A stretch of 21,502 nt of DNA from JAMZMI01 sp047632435 (GTDB lineage: Bacteria > Bacteroidota > Bacteroidia > Cytophagales > Cyclobacteriaceae), in assembly GCA_047632435.1 (NCBI GenBank), contig JBLICU010000061.1, positions 1-21,502 of the forward strand, written 5' to 3'. Below the pieces are notes generated by a model. That model was given only the letters and a program-made list of their open reading frames with translations, was not told where the DNA came from and did not search any database. Shown here one piece after another: positions 7,317 to 15,737 of the stretch. The position numbers were made by a program, and so were the translations under genes. Each line of letters begins with the position of its first letter. The stretch's first letter is position 1.

Positions 7317-7730
7317 ATGAACTACAAAGAAAAAATAGGGACAAAAGAAAATCCAATGGTATTAAAGACACCACCATTGAGCTCAGAGTACACAATGCAT
7401 GTTGGAGAAAAAGACGGTAAAGATATTTTAGTTTGTACCGTGAAAACAACCATTCTTCATTACGATATCAGGTGTATTGAAGATTTGCACAAAATGCTCA
7501 AAGAACGTAGCGACTGGATGGAACTTGGTAGTCAGGATGAAAAAGTAGAGACAAAACCAGATACAGTGGAACATTGGGGTAGGTCTTCAGATAACCCAAT
7601 TGGCGAGTGGTATGGACTTAAAAAAGGGTTTAAGGGGCGATTCGGAATGTATATTCCACCACTTATGGAGGCACTTGGACTTGCAGAAGTGACCCACGAA
7701 AAACGGGGAAACAAAATGAAAGCCAAATAA
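7317..7730 (+). CDS. Conserved uncharacterised protein, third gene of the sigma/SRPBCC operon
   Basis: The 137-residue protein has no function I can assign. It looks like a real, conserved family: an N-terminal block KIGTKENPMVLKTPPLSSEY, a central CTVKTTILHYDIRCIEDLHKML, and a C-terminal block WGRSSDNPIGEWYGLKKG with GRFGMYIPPLMEALGLAEVTHE. There is no signal peptide or membrane segment, so it should be cytoplasmic. Two starts are possible: ATG 7299, which overlaps the SRPBCC gene by 11 bases, and ATG 7317, which I prefer because the protein motif begins MNYKEKIGTKENP. Coupling to the upstream gene and a terminator 30 bases downstream make it the last gene of the operon. Homologues in other Bacteroidota often have similar length, from memory. 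Confidence 0.75.
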   Translation: MNYKEKIGTKENPMVLKTPPLSSEYTMHVGEKDGKDILVCTVKTTILHYDIRCIEDLHKMLKERSDWMELGSQDEKVETKPDTVEHWGRSSDNPIGEWYGLKKGFKGRFGMYIPPLMEALGLAEVTHEKRGNKMKAK

Positions 7731-7759
7731 CAAAGCAGTTAATATTGTATAAAAACAAT

Positions 7760-7794
7760 AGCGGGTTTGGTGCTTAATCAAAGCCGCTTTTTTA
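7760..7794 (+). terminator. Rho-independent terminator of the sigma-factor operon
   Basis: AGCGGGTTTG (7760-7769) pairs with CAAAGCCGCT (7779-7788) at nine of ten positions around a 9-base loop. A run of T follows to 7793. It lies 30 bases after the stop codon of the last gene. Confidence 0.85.
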
Positions 7795-7963
7795 TTTTCA
7801 AATGCTGAATTAACCTGAACAGATAGCGTTGTAGAACTGCTGGTATGCCTATGATAGAAGTAATTAGAGGTGCCTCCTATATCAAACGACATATTTCACT
7901 ACCTTCAAACCATTTATTTTGCTAAATAAATGAATGATCAGATTTTATTAAGTAAAATCATTG

Positions 7964-8110
7964 TGACCGCAGGCACTTTATTTTTATAGCCACGGGTTTA
8001 AACCCGTGGCTATAAAAGGAATAATTGGCAGGTTTTGGCGTTATTTTTGACTTTAAAAGGTAAAAATAATAACAAAACTTTAACAACATTGAGATTGGTA
8101 CCTGTGGTCA
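7964..8110. mobile_element. REP/MITE-like palindromic element framed by inverted repeats
   Basis: TGACCGCAGGCAC (7964-7976) and GTACCTGTGGTCA (8098-8110) are inverted repeats matching at 11 of 13 positions. Between them is a perfect 36-bp palindrome at 7982-8017, with half-site TTTTATAGCCACGGGTTT, and a smaller hairpin at 8041-8069. Palindromes with a CCACGGGTTTAAACCCGTGG core are, from memory, common dispersed elements in Bacteroidota genomes and resemble REP sequences moved by Y1-type (RAYT) transposases. No transposase gene is in the window, so this would be a non-autonomous copy. The 147-base extent is inferred from the flanking repeats. Confidence 0.6.
7982..8017. repeat. Perfect 36-bp palindrome
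   Basis: Every base from 7982 to 7999 is complementary to its mirror base from 8000 to 8017; the centre is GGGTTT|AAACCC. It can extrude as a cruciform, or form a long RNA stem if transcribed. Its A/T ends make it usable as a terminator in both directions. Confidence 0.95.
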
Positions 8111-8155
8111 TTAGTTTTTTACTGTCAGCTATTGATCCATTCGAATTCTTGTCTT

Positions 8156-9889
8156 TTACCTGATTGAAAATTCTATTTCCTCAATCGTTTCATTGTTTAG
8201 GAAGTCCACAGCCCTTACTATGAGCGTATGCTTGCCCTTTCTAATATTGGTTATCAAACCAGCATAACTTTTTTCTGGCTCATTACCTAGCTTATAATAC
8301 AACCTGCTGATACCGGAAGTCTTATCAGTTGCGGACAAGAAAATACCAGCGGTTATTGGATACTCAGGAACATCATTTTTAATACGAGTGCTACCTGTGT
8401 TAAACTGAATATATATATCGGGCTTGGTTGCATCCAGATAAAACGAGAACTTGGCTATGTTTCTATTGTTCACATTATCATATCCAAAATAGTCAATGGT
8501 GGTATAACCCTCTCTGTCAAGAGAGAAGGCCTTCTCGTACACTATCTCTTCCACTTTGCCATTGACTGTATAAGATAGCTGCTTGAGGCCAGCCTCAGGG
8601 TCACTGCCTGTCAATTTGATTTTGGAATATGGACCTGCGTAGATGGTATCTTCTCTCACAAAGTAGTAGTTTTCAATGTTATGATTGATGACTGGCCCGG
8701 TAAGGTCTACATTGAATTTGTTAACATTGTGTTTGAATTCCTCAAATCCACCTTGTCCAAGGTAGTTGCTTTTCTTAGCATCGGCCGTGGAGTTATTCAG
8801 GTTATCGACTGAATAATACTTTACTAAATGAACACCAGATACACTTGGTAGGTAAAAAGGTTGTTCATATCTTTTAAATTCCTCATCGTCAATAGAATAC
8901 ATTACCTCTTTCACCCCAACCTTATTGTCTACCGATGTTAGTTTGAGTTTGGTTCTACCAGAAAAATAGATGTTATCATTGACAATGAATCGATCTCCCA
9001 ACACATCAGCAACCATAAGTGGTGGAGATTTATCGATATAAAATGCAAAGGATTGTTCATTCTCAATGTTGCCGACATTATCTTCTGCAAAATAGGTAAC
9101 TACATGTTCGCCTTCTGTCAACAATGAAACAGGGAGCGTTTTCCCATTATAGATGGTATTTGCCTCATCATCGAACCGATATTTCATATTTTTGACACCC
9201 GATAGTGAATCATAAACCAAAAAGTACATTTTTGATGCAGTGGAAATTACATCGTCATCAGTAATGCCATTAATTGTAATCTCGCTGTATGGGGGAGCAC
9301 TGTCTATGATAAAGCTCACTGATTTGGTCTTTTCTACATTACCCACGTTATCCTCAGCGAATATTTGCATTTCATATGATCCTTGCTTAACAAATGGAAT
9401 AGGCTTTTGATAGATGCCAAAGGCAGCACCATTGATAGTATAACTTAATTTCCTTACACCTGACATACCATCTTTGCTAACTAATGAAATGATCAGCCCA
9501 TCGTTGTAATACAAGACGTCTGTGGTTTGGTGCTTGCTTACATTTTCATAATAAAAGGTACTGGTAGGTGCTATTCCATCCGCGTATATTTCATACATCA
9601 CTTCAGTATCAGGGACACCCCTCATGGTGACAGGATCAACAGCATTTCTCGATCTGATGTAGTTGATGCCCTCCACATCCAGATACATAGGATCGGCATA
9701 CTTTTCAGTAATCTTACTTTTTATCCGTTCCTTTTTCCCATCAGGGCTATCTGAAATGAAAATATAGATAGGTGTTGTTCTTCTCCAATAAAGATTACCG
9801 GTAGTATCAGTGTAGTGGGTAGGTCTGTCTTGTGAATAGGCCTGAATTGAAATGATCATAATCAGGATGTAGGTAAGGATGTATCTCAT
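8156..9889 (-). CDS. Exported protein with five OmpL47-like Ig-type repeats
   Basis: The 577-residue protein has a signal peptide (MRYILTYILIMIISIQAYS, about 19 residues) and then a roughly 85-residue N-terminal region. Five similar repeats follow at about 106-197, 198-286, 287-395, 396-486 and 487-577. Each combines a G[IV]xxLxYxxxG segment, a FAEDNVGN-like segment (180, 270; degenerate at 362, 471, 562) and a closing FxIDxxPP-type strand. This is the OmpL47-type repeat seen in Leptospira and many Bacteroidota surface or periplasmic proteins. The fold is Ig-like, and binding to matrix or polysaccharide is a common guess. No lipobox or C-terminal sorting domain is evident. It is the last gene of the kinase operon, 32 bases after the short kinase, so it may be an output or a sensing partner of the kinases. 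Confidence 0.82.
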   Translation of the reverse strand: MRYILTYILIMIISIQAYSQDRPTHYTDTTGNLYWRRTTPIYIFISDSPDGKKERIKSKITEKYADPMYLDVEGINYIRSRNAVDPVTMRGVPDTEVMYEIYADGIAPTSTFYYENVSKHQTTDVLYYNDGLIISLVSKDGMSGVRKLSYTINGAAFGIYQKPIPFVKQGSYEMQIFAEDNVGNVEKTKSVSFIIDSAPPYSEITINGITDDDVISTASKMYFLVYDSLSGVKNMKYRFDDEANTIYNGKTLPVSLLTEGEHVVTYFAEDNVGNIENEQSFAFYIDKSPPLMVADVLGDRFIVNDNIYFSGRTKLKLTSVDNKVGVKEVMYSIDDEEFKRYEQPFYLPSVSGVHLVKYYSVDNLNNSTADAKKSNYLGQGGFEEFKHNVNKFNVDLTGPVINHNIENYYFVREDTIYAGPYSKIKLTGSDPEAGLKQLSYTVNGKVEEIVYEKAFSLDREGYTTIDYFGYDNVNNRNIAKFSFYLDATKPDIYIQFNTGSTRIKNDVPEYPITAGIFLSATDKTSGISRLYYKLGNEPEKSYAGLITNIRKGKHTLIVRAVDFLNNETIEEIEFSIR

Positions 9890-9921
9890 AGGTTGGTGTT
9901 TATTGGTTTGATAGGAGGTTG

Positions 9922-10638
9922 TTATTTTTTAATTATTATTTGAAAGGTGGATCCTTCTCCAGGGTCACTCGACACTTTTATGATCCCGTTTATTTTTGTT
10001 AGGAGCTCATTGCATAGAATCAAACCTAATCCTGATCTCTTTTCGCCTGCCGTCCCCATTGCGCTCCGGTTAGCACGAATATCAAAAATATCATTTAATT
10101 TTTCTTTGGTCATACCAATACCAGTATCTTTTACTTTGATAAAAGTATGATTGTCATTCGATTCAAAACTCACTTCTACCGTGCCTCCGGCCTCAGTAAA
10201 CTTGATAGCATTTTGAAGGATATTTCTAAGGGCAGTATCCAAAATTCCTTTGTCCGTATGGAGTATATCCATTTCAGAAAGTGAATTAATAAGGGTTATT
10301 TCTTTTTTGGAGGCTGTCAATGAAAGCAATGCAAAATTTTGATCTACTAAGTCCTTGCCATCAATTGATTCAACTAAGGGTGCTGCGTTTTCAATATGTG
10401 ATTTCGACCATTCCAACTGATTTTCCACAAGTCGGGCATTGCTGGAGAGATAAGGTTCGATAGTACCTAATGCAAGTTTCAAATCTTGATCTATATCGAA
10501 ATCATCAAGTGAATTTAGGAAACCAAGTAATGAGTATATAGGGCTTCTCAAGTCATGCGAAATGATTTGAAATATTACATCTTTGGTTTCATTTGCCTTA
10601 TGTAAATCTTCCTTCAATATATCTACTGAACTATTCAT
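9922..10638 (-). CDS. Stand-alone histidine kinase core, paralogue of the upstream TPR kinase
   Basis: At 238 residues this has only the HisKA and HATPase domains. The H-box IISHDLRSPI carries the phospho-acceptor His28. The ATP-binding part has the N-box NILQNAIKFT, the G1 motif DTGIGMT and the G2 motif GLGLILC. There is no signal peptide, membrane segment or sensor, so it should be cytoplasmic. Its sequence tracks the C-terminal half of the kinase encoded just upstream (KDVIFQIISHDLRSPI against KDRMFSIIAHDMRSPI, and ANRSAMGTAGEKRSGLGLILC against TNRSSVGTADEKGSGLGLILC). It therefore looks like a tandem, 5'-truncated duplicate that has diverged but kept all catalytic motifs. It might form heterodimers with the full kinase or be a phosphorelay partner. 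The gap to the upstream gene is 55 bases. Confidence 0.88.
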   Translation of the reverse strand: MNSSVDILKEDLHKANETKDVIFQIISHDLRSPIYSLLGFLNSLDDFDIDQDLKLALGTIEPYLSSNARLVENQLEWSKSHIENAAPLVESIDGKDLVDQNFALLSLTASKKEITLINSLSEMDILHTDKGILDTALRNILQNAIKFTEAGGTVEVSFESNDNHTFIKVKDTGIGMTKEKLNDIFDIRANRSAMGTAGEKRSGLGLILCNELLTKINGIIKVSSDPGEGSTFQIIIKK

Positions 10639-10693
10639 TGTAACTATTCACTGGTTATTGACTTGGAGCTTAATATCAAAATCGTGTGCTACT

Positions 10694-12400
10694 TTACTTG
10701 TTAAATTTTATCTGAAAAACAGAGCCTTTTCCTTCTTCGCTTGTTACTTCTATTTTGCCATCAACTTTTTCAATCAGTTCTTTACATAAGATCAATCCTA
10801 GACCGGATCCTTTTTCATCCGCGGTTCCAACTGAGCTTCGGTTAGTTTGTATATCAAAGAGCCCCTTGATTTTTTCCTCTGTCATACCTATCCCTGTGTC
10901 CTGAACTTTAATAAGGGGGCCATGACCATTATTTTCGAAACTTAACGATATACTACCACCTGCAGGAGTGAATTTTAGGGCATTTTGAATAAGGTTTCGA
11001 ATCACTATGTTGAGCATTGCCTTATCACTATCAATTTCATCGCTATCGTTGATTGTACTTTTGAGATTAATTTTTTTCTTTGCTGCTGATAATTGAAGTA
11101 ATGCAAACGTCTCATCCACCAACTCCTTAACCGCTACTCTGCCAATAACAGGTTCAGAATTTTCAATTTGAGATTTGGACCAGATCAGCAAATTCTCCAA
11201 AAGGGTGGCACTGTTTGTGAGCTGAGACTCCACGCTATTTAGAGCACCTTTTACATCTTCATCTAATTCAAAGGCATCAATAAGGGAGAAAAAACCCTGA
11301 AGTGAATTAATAGGGCTTCTCATATCATGGGCAATTATGGAAAACATTCGGTCCTTCACATCATTTGCTTTTTGCAATTCAGCTTTCTTGTCATTTAGAT
11401 CACTTGCCCATATTTTGGTTTTTCGAGCATTGATGAATATTAATCCTACTATGATTATCAATGAAATGATGATAATTCCGAAAATAATAAATACTCCATT
11501 ACGTTCACGAGTGAGCTGTTCATTCAGTTGCATTTGGGAAGCAGCTTCCAATTCATTCAGTTTAGTTTCATTTTCCAGTAATTGTATGACAATCTCATTT
11601 TTGGAAAGATTTTCATATAGATCCTGATTTATTGAGTCCTTCAGCTGTATTTCTTGATCCTTCTGATAATTCTCCACTTCTTTTCTTAGTAGTTCATTCT
11701 CCTTCTTTACAACAACTGCTTCCACTGCTTGTTTTTGAAGTTTTTCCTGCTCCAGTACTTTGTTTATGTTTTTCACTTCATCTTTTTGAATGTCTTCATG
11801 AAAGGATTTATAAAGGCTGAAATATTGAATGGATTTATCGATCTCACCCATCTTTTCATAGGTCTCTGAGAGCATTCCATATGCTCCACGCATTTGCACT
11901 TTGTCATAACTCTCCCTTGCAATATCCAGAGCCTCCAGTAGAAGCACTATTGATTCAGGATATCGTTTTAGGTTGTTGAGCACTACGGCCATGTTAAACT
12001 CTGCCGCGATGATACCTTCTGAAGACTTGCCTGATCGCCTGGCGGCTAAAGTCTTATTGAATGATTCAAGGGATTTTTCGTACAAACCAAGATCGGAATA
12101 GAGCATACCGAGGTTGTTATTGATCATGGCTATACCGTTTTCATTGGCTACTTGTTCGTTAAGAGCCAATGATTTTTCATACATGCCTGCTGCACTAGCA
12201 TAATGGTTGTTATTCCAATAAACGAAGGCAACATCATTGAGTGCAGCAGAAGCTGCGCGTACATCTTTTTCACCAATCAGGAATTCGTACTTCTTGAGGC
12301 TGTTATTGATGATCCCTGAATCACTCTTTGATAAGGGATGCTCTTGTCCCCAAACAAGCGAAAAAGTTAGTAAAATAAAAAGTGAAATATATGTTCTCAT
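10694..12400 (-). CDS. TPR-containing membrane sensor histidine kinase
   Basis: The 568-residue kinase has a signal peptide (MRTYISLFILLTFSLVWG) and tetratricopeptide repeats at about 40-205 (NNLGMLYSDLGLYEKSLESFNKTL is the clearest). A long coiled coil follows at about 215-300, then one membrane segment at 302-323, a HisKA domain with H-box IIAHDMRSPI (His358), and a HATPase with N-box NLIQNALKFT, G1 DTGIGMT and G2 GLGLILC. The TPR sensor should lie in the periplasm and the kinase in the cytoplasm. The ligand is unknown. The frame runs upstream to 12445, but ATG 12400 starts a clean signal peptide and is preferred. It leads an operon with the short kinase and the repeat protein. No response regulator is nearby. 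Confidence 0.9.
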   Translation of the reverse strand: MRTYISLFILLTFSLVWGQEHPLSKSDSGIINNSLKKYEFLIGEKDVRAASAALNDVAFVYWNNNHYASAAGMYEKSLALNEQVANENGIAMINNNLGMLYSDLGLYEKSLESFNKTLAARRSGKSSEGIIAAEFNMAVVLNNLKRYPESIVLLLEALDIARESYDKVQMRGAYGMLSETYEKMGEIDKSIQYFSLYKSFHEDIQKDEVKNINKVLEQEKLQKQAVEAVVVKKENELLRKEVENYQKDQEIQLKDSINQDLYENLSKNEIVIQLLENETKLNELEAASQMQLNEQLTRERNGVFIIFGIIIISLIIIVGLIFINARKTKIWASDLNDKKAELQKANDVKDRMFSIIAHDMRSPINSLQGFFSLIDAFELDEDVKGALNSVESQLTNSATLLENLLIWSKSQIENSEPVIGRVAVKELVDETFALLQLSAAKKKINLKSTINDSDEIDSDKAMLNIVIRNLIQNALKFTPAGGSISLSFENNGHGPLIKVQDTGIGMTEEKIKGLFDIQTNRSSVGTADEKGSGLGLILCKELIEKVDGKIEVTSEEGKGSVFQIKFNK

Positions 12401-12706
12401 CAAATGGCTGTGTCGGTTGATTAATTTGAAATCAATATAGTTCAAAAAAGGATACCTTTCGTGATAGAAATGGACTTCATAAAGCGTAAGATTAAGTGTC
12501 GCAAATAATATCTTTTATAAAATTCATGTTTTAAATCTGAATTTTCTTCCATCAATTGACAGGAATGAACAATCAAATCCTATTTCATAAAAGATTTTTT
12601 TATGTTATCAGACTATTTTTTTTCATATAGAAGATTCCTGTTACAAATTCGCGGTATATTCTTTTTGAAAATAAAACATGGGTATTGAATTTTGAGGAGA
12701 TATGAT
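12401..12706. promoter_or_regulatory. Divergent intergenic region between the kinase operon and nadA
   Basis: About 306 AT-rich bases separate two divergently transcribed operons, so both promoters should be here. I found no exact TAnnTTTG box on either strand. Two perfect inverted repeats stand out: TTGATT/AATCAA (12417-12435) just ahead of the kinase start, and CATAAAA/TTTTATG (12586-12604) in the middle. Either could be an operator, but their AT content makes chance likely. An AGGAG at 12695-12699 is positioned as a ribosome-binding site for nadA. That is unusual here, because most genes in the window have none. Confidence 0.45.
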
Positions 12707-13699
12707 ATGTTCATTAGAATGATTACAACCAATAGCAAGATGAGACCAATTGATATAAAGCCTTTTTCAAAAACAGAACTGATTCAGGAAATCAGCAGAT
12801 TGAAAAAGGAGAAAAATGCGGTAATATTAGCCCATTATTATCAAGAAGGGGATATCCAGGATTTGTCAGATTATGTAGGAGACAGCCTGGGGCTTTCTCA
12901 GCAAGCAGCGGCTACATCTGCAGATATCATCTTGTTCGCTGGTGTGCATTTTATGGCAGAAACAGCCAAGATCATCAATCCCAATAAAAAAGTGATTCTA
13001 CCTGATCTGGCAGCATCCTGCTCCTTGGCAGAATCATGTACGGCAGCAGATTTTAAACCGTTTGTAGAAGCACACCCTGATCACATTGTTATTTCCTACA
13101 TCAATTGTTCCGCGGATATTAAAGCACTTAGTGACATCATTTGTACTTCTGCCAATGCGGAAAAAGTGGTAAACTCAGTGCCAAAAAATCAGCCAATTAT
13201 TTTTGCTCCGGATAAAAATTTAGGGGCTTATGTAGCTAAAAAGACAGGGCGAGATATGCTTTTGTGGGATGGTGCCTGCATCGTTCATGAAGCTTTTGCC
13301 ATTGATAAAATCCTTGATTTACACAAGCAACACCCGGACGCCAAGTTCATTGCACATCCGGAATCAGAAGAAAACATTCTCAAAGTAGCGCATTATGTAG
13401 GTTCCACTACCGGCATGATCAATTTTGCGATCAATGATCCATCGGAGAAATACATAGTAGCAACCGAGGCGGGTTTATTACATCAAATGCAGAAGAAGGT
13501 TCCCAACAAAGTACTCATACCCGCACCTGCAAAAGAAGACAACACATGTGCATGTAGCGAATGTGGTTTCATGAAAATGAACACCCTCGAAAAGCTTTAT
13601 TTATGTTTGAAAAATGAATCTCCTGAAATTCATGTGTCTGCGGCTATTCGTGAGCGAGCAATGCTTCCTATCCAACGAATGTTAGATCTTTCTAAATAA
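12707..13699 (+). CDS. nadA: Quinolinate synthase NadA
   Basis: The 330-residue protein condenses iminoaspartate with dihydroxyacetone phosphate to quinolinate, the second step of NAD synthesis from aspartate, in the cytoplasm. Family motifs are clear: ILAHYYQEGDIQDLSDYVGDSLGLS near 40-64, FAGVHFMAETAKI near 77-89, LPDLAASCSLAESC near 98-111, WDGACIVHE near 187-195, HPESEENI near 217-224 and CACSECGFMKMN at 281-292. Cys105, Cys191 and Cys286 are the expected ligands of the oxygen-sensitive [4Fe-4S] cluster. ATG 12707, six to seven bases after AGGAG, is chosen over the upstream TTG 12692. The gene is followed after four bases by nadB. Confidence 0.97.
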   Translation: MFIRMITTNSKMRPIDIKPFSKTELIQEISRLKKEKNAVILAHYYQEGDIQDLSDYVGDSLGLSQQAAATSADIILFAGVHFMAETAKIINPNKKVILPDLAASCSLAESCTAADFKPFVEAHPDHIVISYINCSADIKALSDIICTSANAEKVVNSVPKNQPIIFAPDKNLGAYVAKKTGRDMLLWDGACIVHEAFAIDKILDLHKQHPDAKFIAHPESEENILKVAHYVGSTTGMINFAINDPSEKYIVATEAGLLHQMQKKVPNKVLIPAPAKEDNTCACSECGFMKMNTLEKLYLCLKNESPEIHVSAAIRERAMLPIQRMLDLSK

Positions 13700-13703
13700 C
13701 CAA

Positions 13704-15257
13704 ATGCAACACTACGACTTCTTAGTGATCGGATCAGGAGTGGCAGGGCTCACTTATGCCATTAAGACAGCTCAGCGTTTTCCTGAATGCAGCGTAGCTA
13801 TTGTGACCAAGGACAAACCCATTGAGTCAAACACCAAGTATGCACAAGGTGGAATAGCTGTGGTACTTGATACGATCAAGGACTCTTATGAAAACCACAT
13901 CGCAGATACGATTAGAGCAGGCGATGGCTTGTGCAATCCGGATATTGTGCGCATGGTGGTGACAGAAGGCCCTGATAGATTGATGGAAATGATAGAATGG
14001 GGTGCGGATTTTGATGAGAAGAGCAAGGGAAAATTTGATCTTGGGATGGAGGGTGGCCATACTTTTCACCGTATACTGCACCACAAGGACATCACAGGGC
14101 TCGAAATAGAGCGGAAGCTACTCAAGCAAATTGACGAGCTACCCAATATCAAATTGTTGGCGCATCATTACGCGATTGACCTAATCACGGAGCATCATTT
14201 AGGTAAGAAAGGCAAGACGGAATCTATTCAGTGTTACGGTGCTTATGTCCTTGATCGGAAATCTGAAAAAATAGAGACATGCGTATCCAAAATCACCTTG
14301 CTGGCAACTGGAGGTGCAGGCCAGGTGTATCAAAGTACGACAAATCCAATCATTGCCACCGGCGATGGGATCGCCATGGCTTATAGGGCCAAAGCACGTA
14401 TCGAACACATGGAGTTTATCCAGTTTCATCCTACGGCTTTATTCCAACATCCACAGACCAGTCCTTCATTTCTGATTTCGGAAGCGGTACGGGGTTTCGG
14501 TGGATTGCTTCGCAATAGTGAAGGGGAGCTTTTTATGAAAAAATATGACGAAAGGGGAGAACTTGCAAGTAGAGATATTGTTTCCCGTGCTATTGATAGC
14601 GAGTTAAAAAAGAGTGGGGATGAGTTCGTTTATCTTGATTGCAGTCATTTGGATTTGAAAGCATTCGAAAAGCATTTCCCTAACATTTTACAAAAATGTC
14701 AGGAGATAGGGTTGAATTTGAAAAAGGATTTTATTCCAGTAGTACCAGCTGCACATTACCTATGTGGTGGAGTAGTCACGGATGAACATGGACAAACCAC
14801 CATTAAAAATCTTTTTGCTTGTGGAGAATGTGCTGAAACCGGATTGCACGGTGGCAACAGGCTCGCTTCCAATTCTTTGCTTGAGGCTTTGGTTTTTGCG
14901 CATCGCTGTTTTATAAGATCAAGCGAGCTCATCAATAAAATCGAGATACCAGAAGGCATTCCTGAGTGGGACGAGGAAGGTACAACTAAGCCTGATGAAC
15001 TGATCCTCATCACTCATAATAGAAAAGAATTGCAACGTTTGATGAGTGACTATGTTGGCATTATACGCTCAAAAGAAAGATTGAAACGTGCATCCAACCG
15101 CTTACGAATCATGAATGAGGAAAACGAAGATTTGTACAAACACACTAAAATTTCGCCTCAACTCTCTGAGCTAAGAAATTTGATATCTGTAGCCTATTTG
15201 ATAGTACAACAATCACAGGTAAGGACAGAGAATATTGGGGCCTTTTTTCGACAATAA
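13704..15257 (+). CDS. nadB: L-aspartate oxidase NadB
   Basis: The 517-residue flavoprotein oxidises L-aspartate to iminoaspartate, the substrate of NadA. The N-terminal FAD motif is VIGSGVAGLTYAIK (8-21). SNTKYAQGGIAVV follows, then the substrate loop EGGHTFHRILHHKDITG, HPTALF, and the C-terminal FAD site HGGNRLASNSLLEALVF. A helical C-terminal domain completes the usual length. It starts four bases after nadA, so the two are translated from one message and the unstable iminoaspartate can pass between the enzymes. nadC, often third in such operons, is not in this window and must lie elsewhere. Confidence 0.97.
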   Translation: MQHYDFLVIGSGVAGLTYAIKTAQRFPECSVAIVTKDKPIESNTKYAQGGIAVVLDTIKDSYENHIADTIRAGDGLCNPDIVRMVVTEGPDRLMEMIEWGADFDEKSKGKFDLGMEGGHTFHRILHHKDITGLEIERKLLKQIDELPNIKLLAHHYAIDLITEHHLGKKGKTESIQCYGAYVLDRKSEKIETCVSKITLLATGGAGQVYQSTTNPIIATGDGIAMAYRAKARIEHMEFIQFHPTALFQHPQTSPSFLISEAVRGFGGLLRNSEGELFMKKYDERGELASRDIVSRAIDSELKKSGDEFVYLDCSHLDLKAFEKHFPNILQKCQEIGLNLKKDFIPVVPAAHYLCGGVVTDEHGQTTIKNLFACGECAETGLHGGNRLASNSLLEALVFAHRCFIRSSELINKIEIPEGIPEWDEEGTTKPDELILITHNRKELQRLMSDYVGIIRSKERLKRASNRLRIMNEENEDLYKHTKISPQLSELRNLISVAYLIVQQSQVRTENIGAFFRQ

Positions 15258-15737
15258 CCAATCGCCTCTGCGAAGGCATCAATTGATTAAGAGCTATGCA
15301 CAGAGTTGCCCCACGCTTCTTTCGACTTATATTTACAACTACTGCCCTGTCCATACGTTTGATTGAACTTTTACATCAGGAACACGCGTAACATGGTTCA
15401 GGTGGTGCCCTATAGAAGTGTAAAAAATTCAACCCGTTCCATGCATTTTTTCCCAAGCTGCAGTCATCTATCCATTCACAGATTTCACCATTGAAAGTAG
15501 TAGTTACAAAATTTTCATATTGGAGACACATAAATGAAACGTTGATCACTGTTACATACTGAGATTATTTGGACTCAGCTATTTGATTTTTATTTGTTGA
15601 TTTTGGAAAGATAATTCAACAATAAATATTGTTCCATTAGACATTTTAAGAATCAAAACCCTGATCTGATTTCGTTATTCTAAAGAAAATAGATTATTTT
15701 CCAGCTTAATTTATTAATCCTAAAGCAACCCCCAATA
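15258..15737. other. 480-base spacer before the DUF1080 operon
   Basis: No gene is seen. There is no strong terminator after nadB. Two competing hairpins lie near 15590-15633: an arm TTTATTTGTTGA that can pair with TCAACAATAAA with one bulged T, and AACAAT/ATTGTT (15618-15633). The sequence in front of ATG 15738 is A/T-rich and must hold the promoter of the downstream operon, but no exact TAnnTTTG box was found. Confidence 0.5.

Larger units (their letters stand above)
7731..8155. other. Spacer between convergent operons, densely packed with hairpins
   Basis: The spacer has no gene. It holds five stem-loops: a terminator at 7760-7794, TTTATTT/AAATAAA at 7913-7930, GATTTTA/TAAAATC at 7941-7959, a perfect 36-bp palindrome at 7982-8017, and TTATTTTT/AAAAATAA at 8041-8069. 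Both flanking operons end here, so part of the structure can serve termination in both directions, but that does not explain the number of hairpins. Confidence 0.7.

Noticed and set aside
12401..12706. NAD-related riboswitch upstream of nadA
   Set aside because: The region is AT-rich with only short A/T hairpins; no conserved riboswitch core was recognised.
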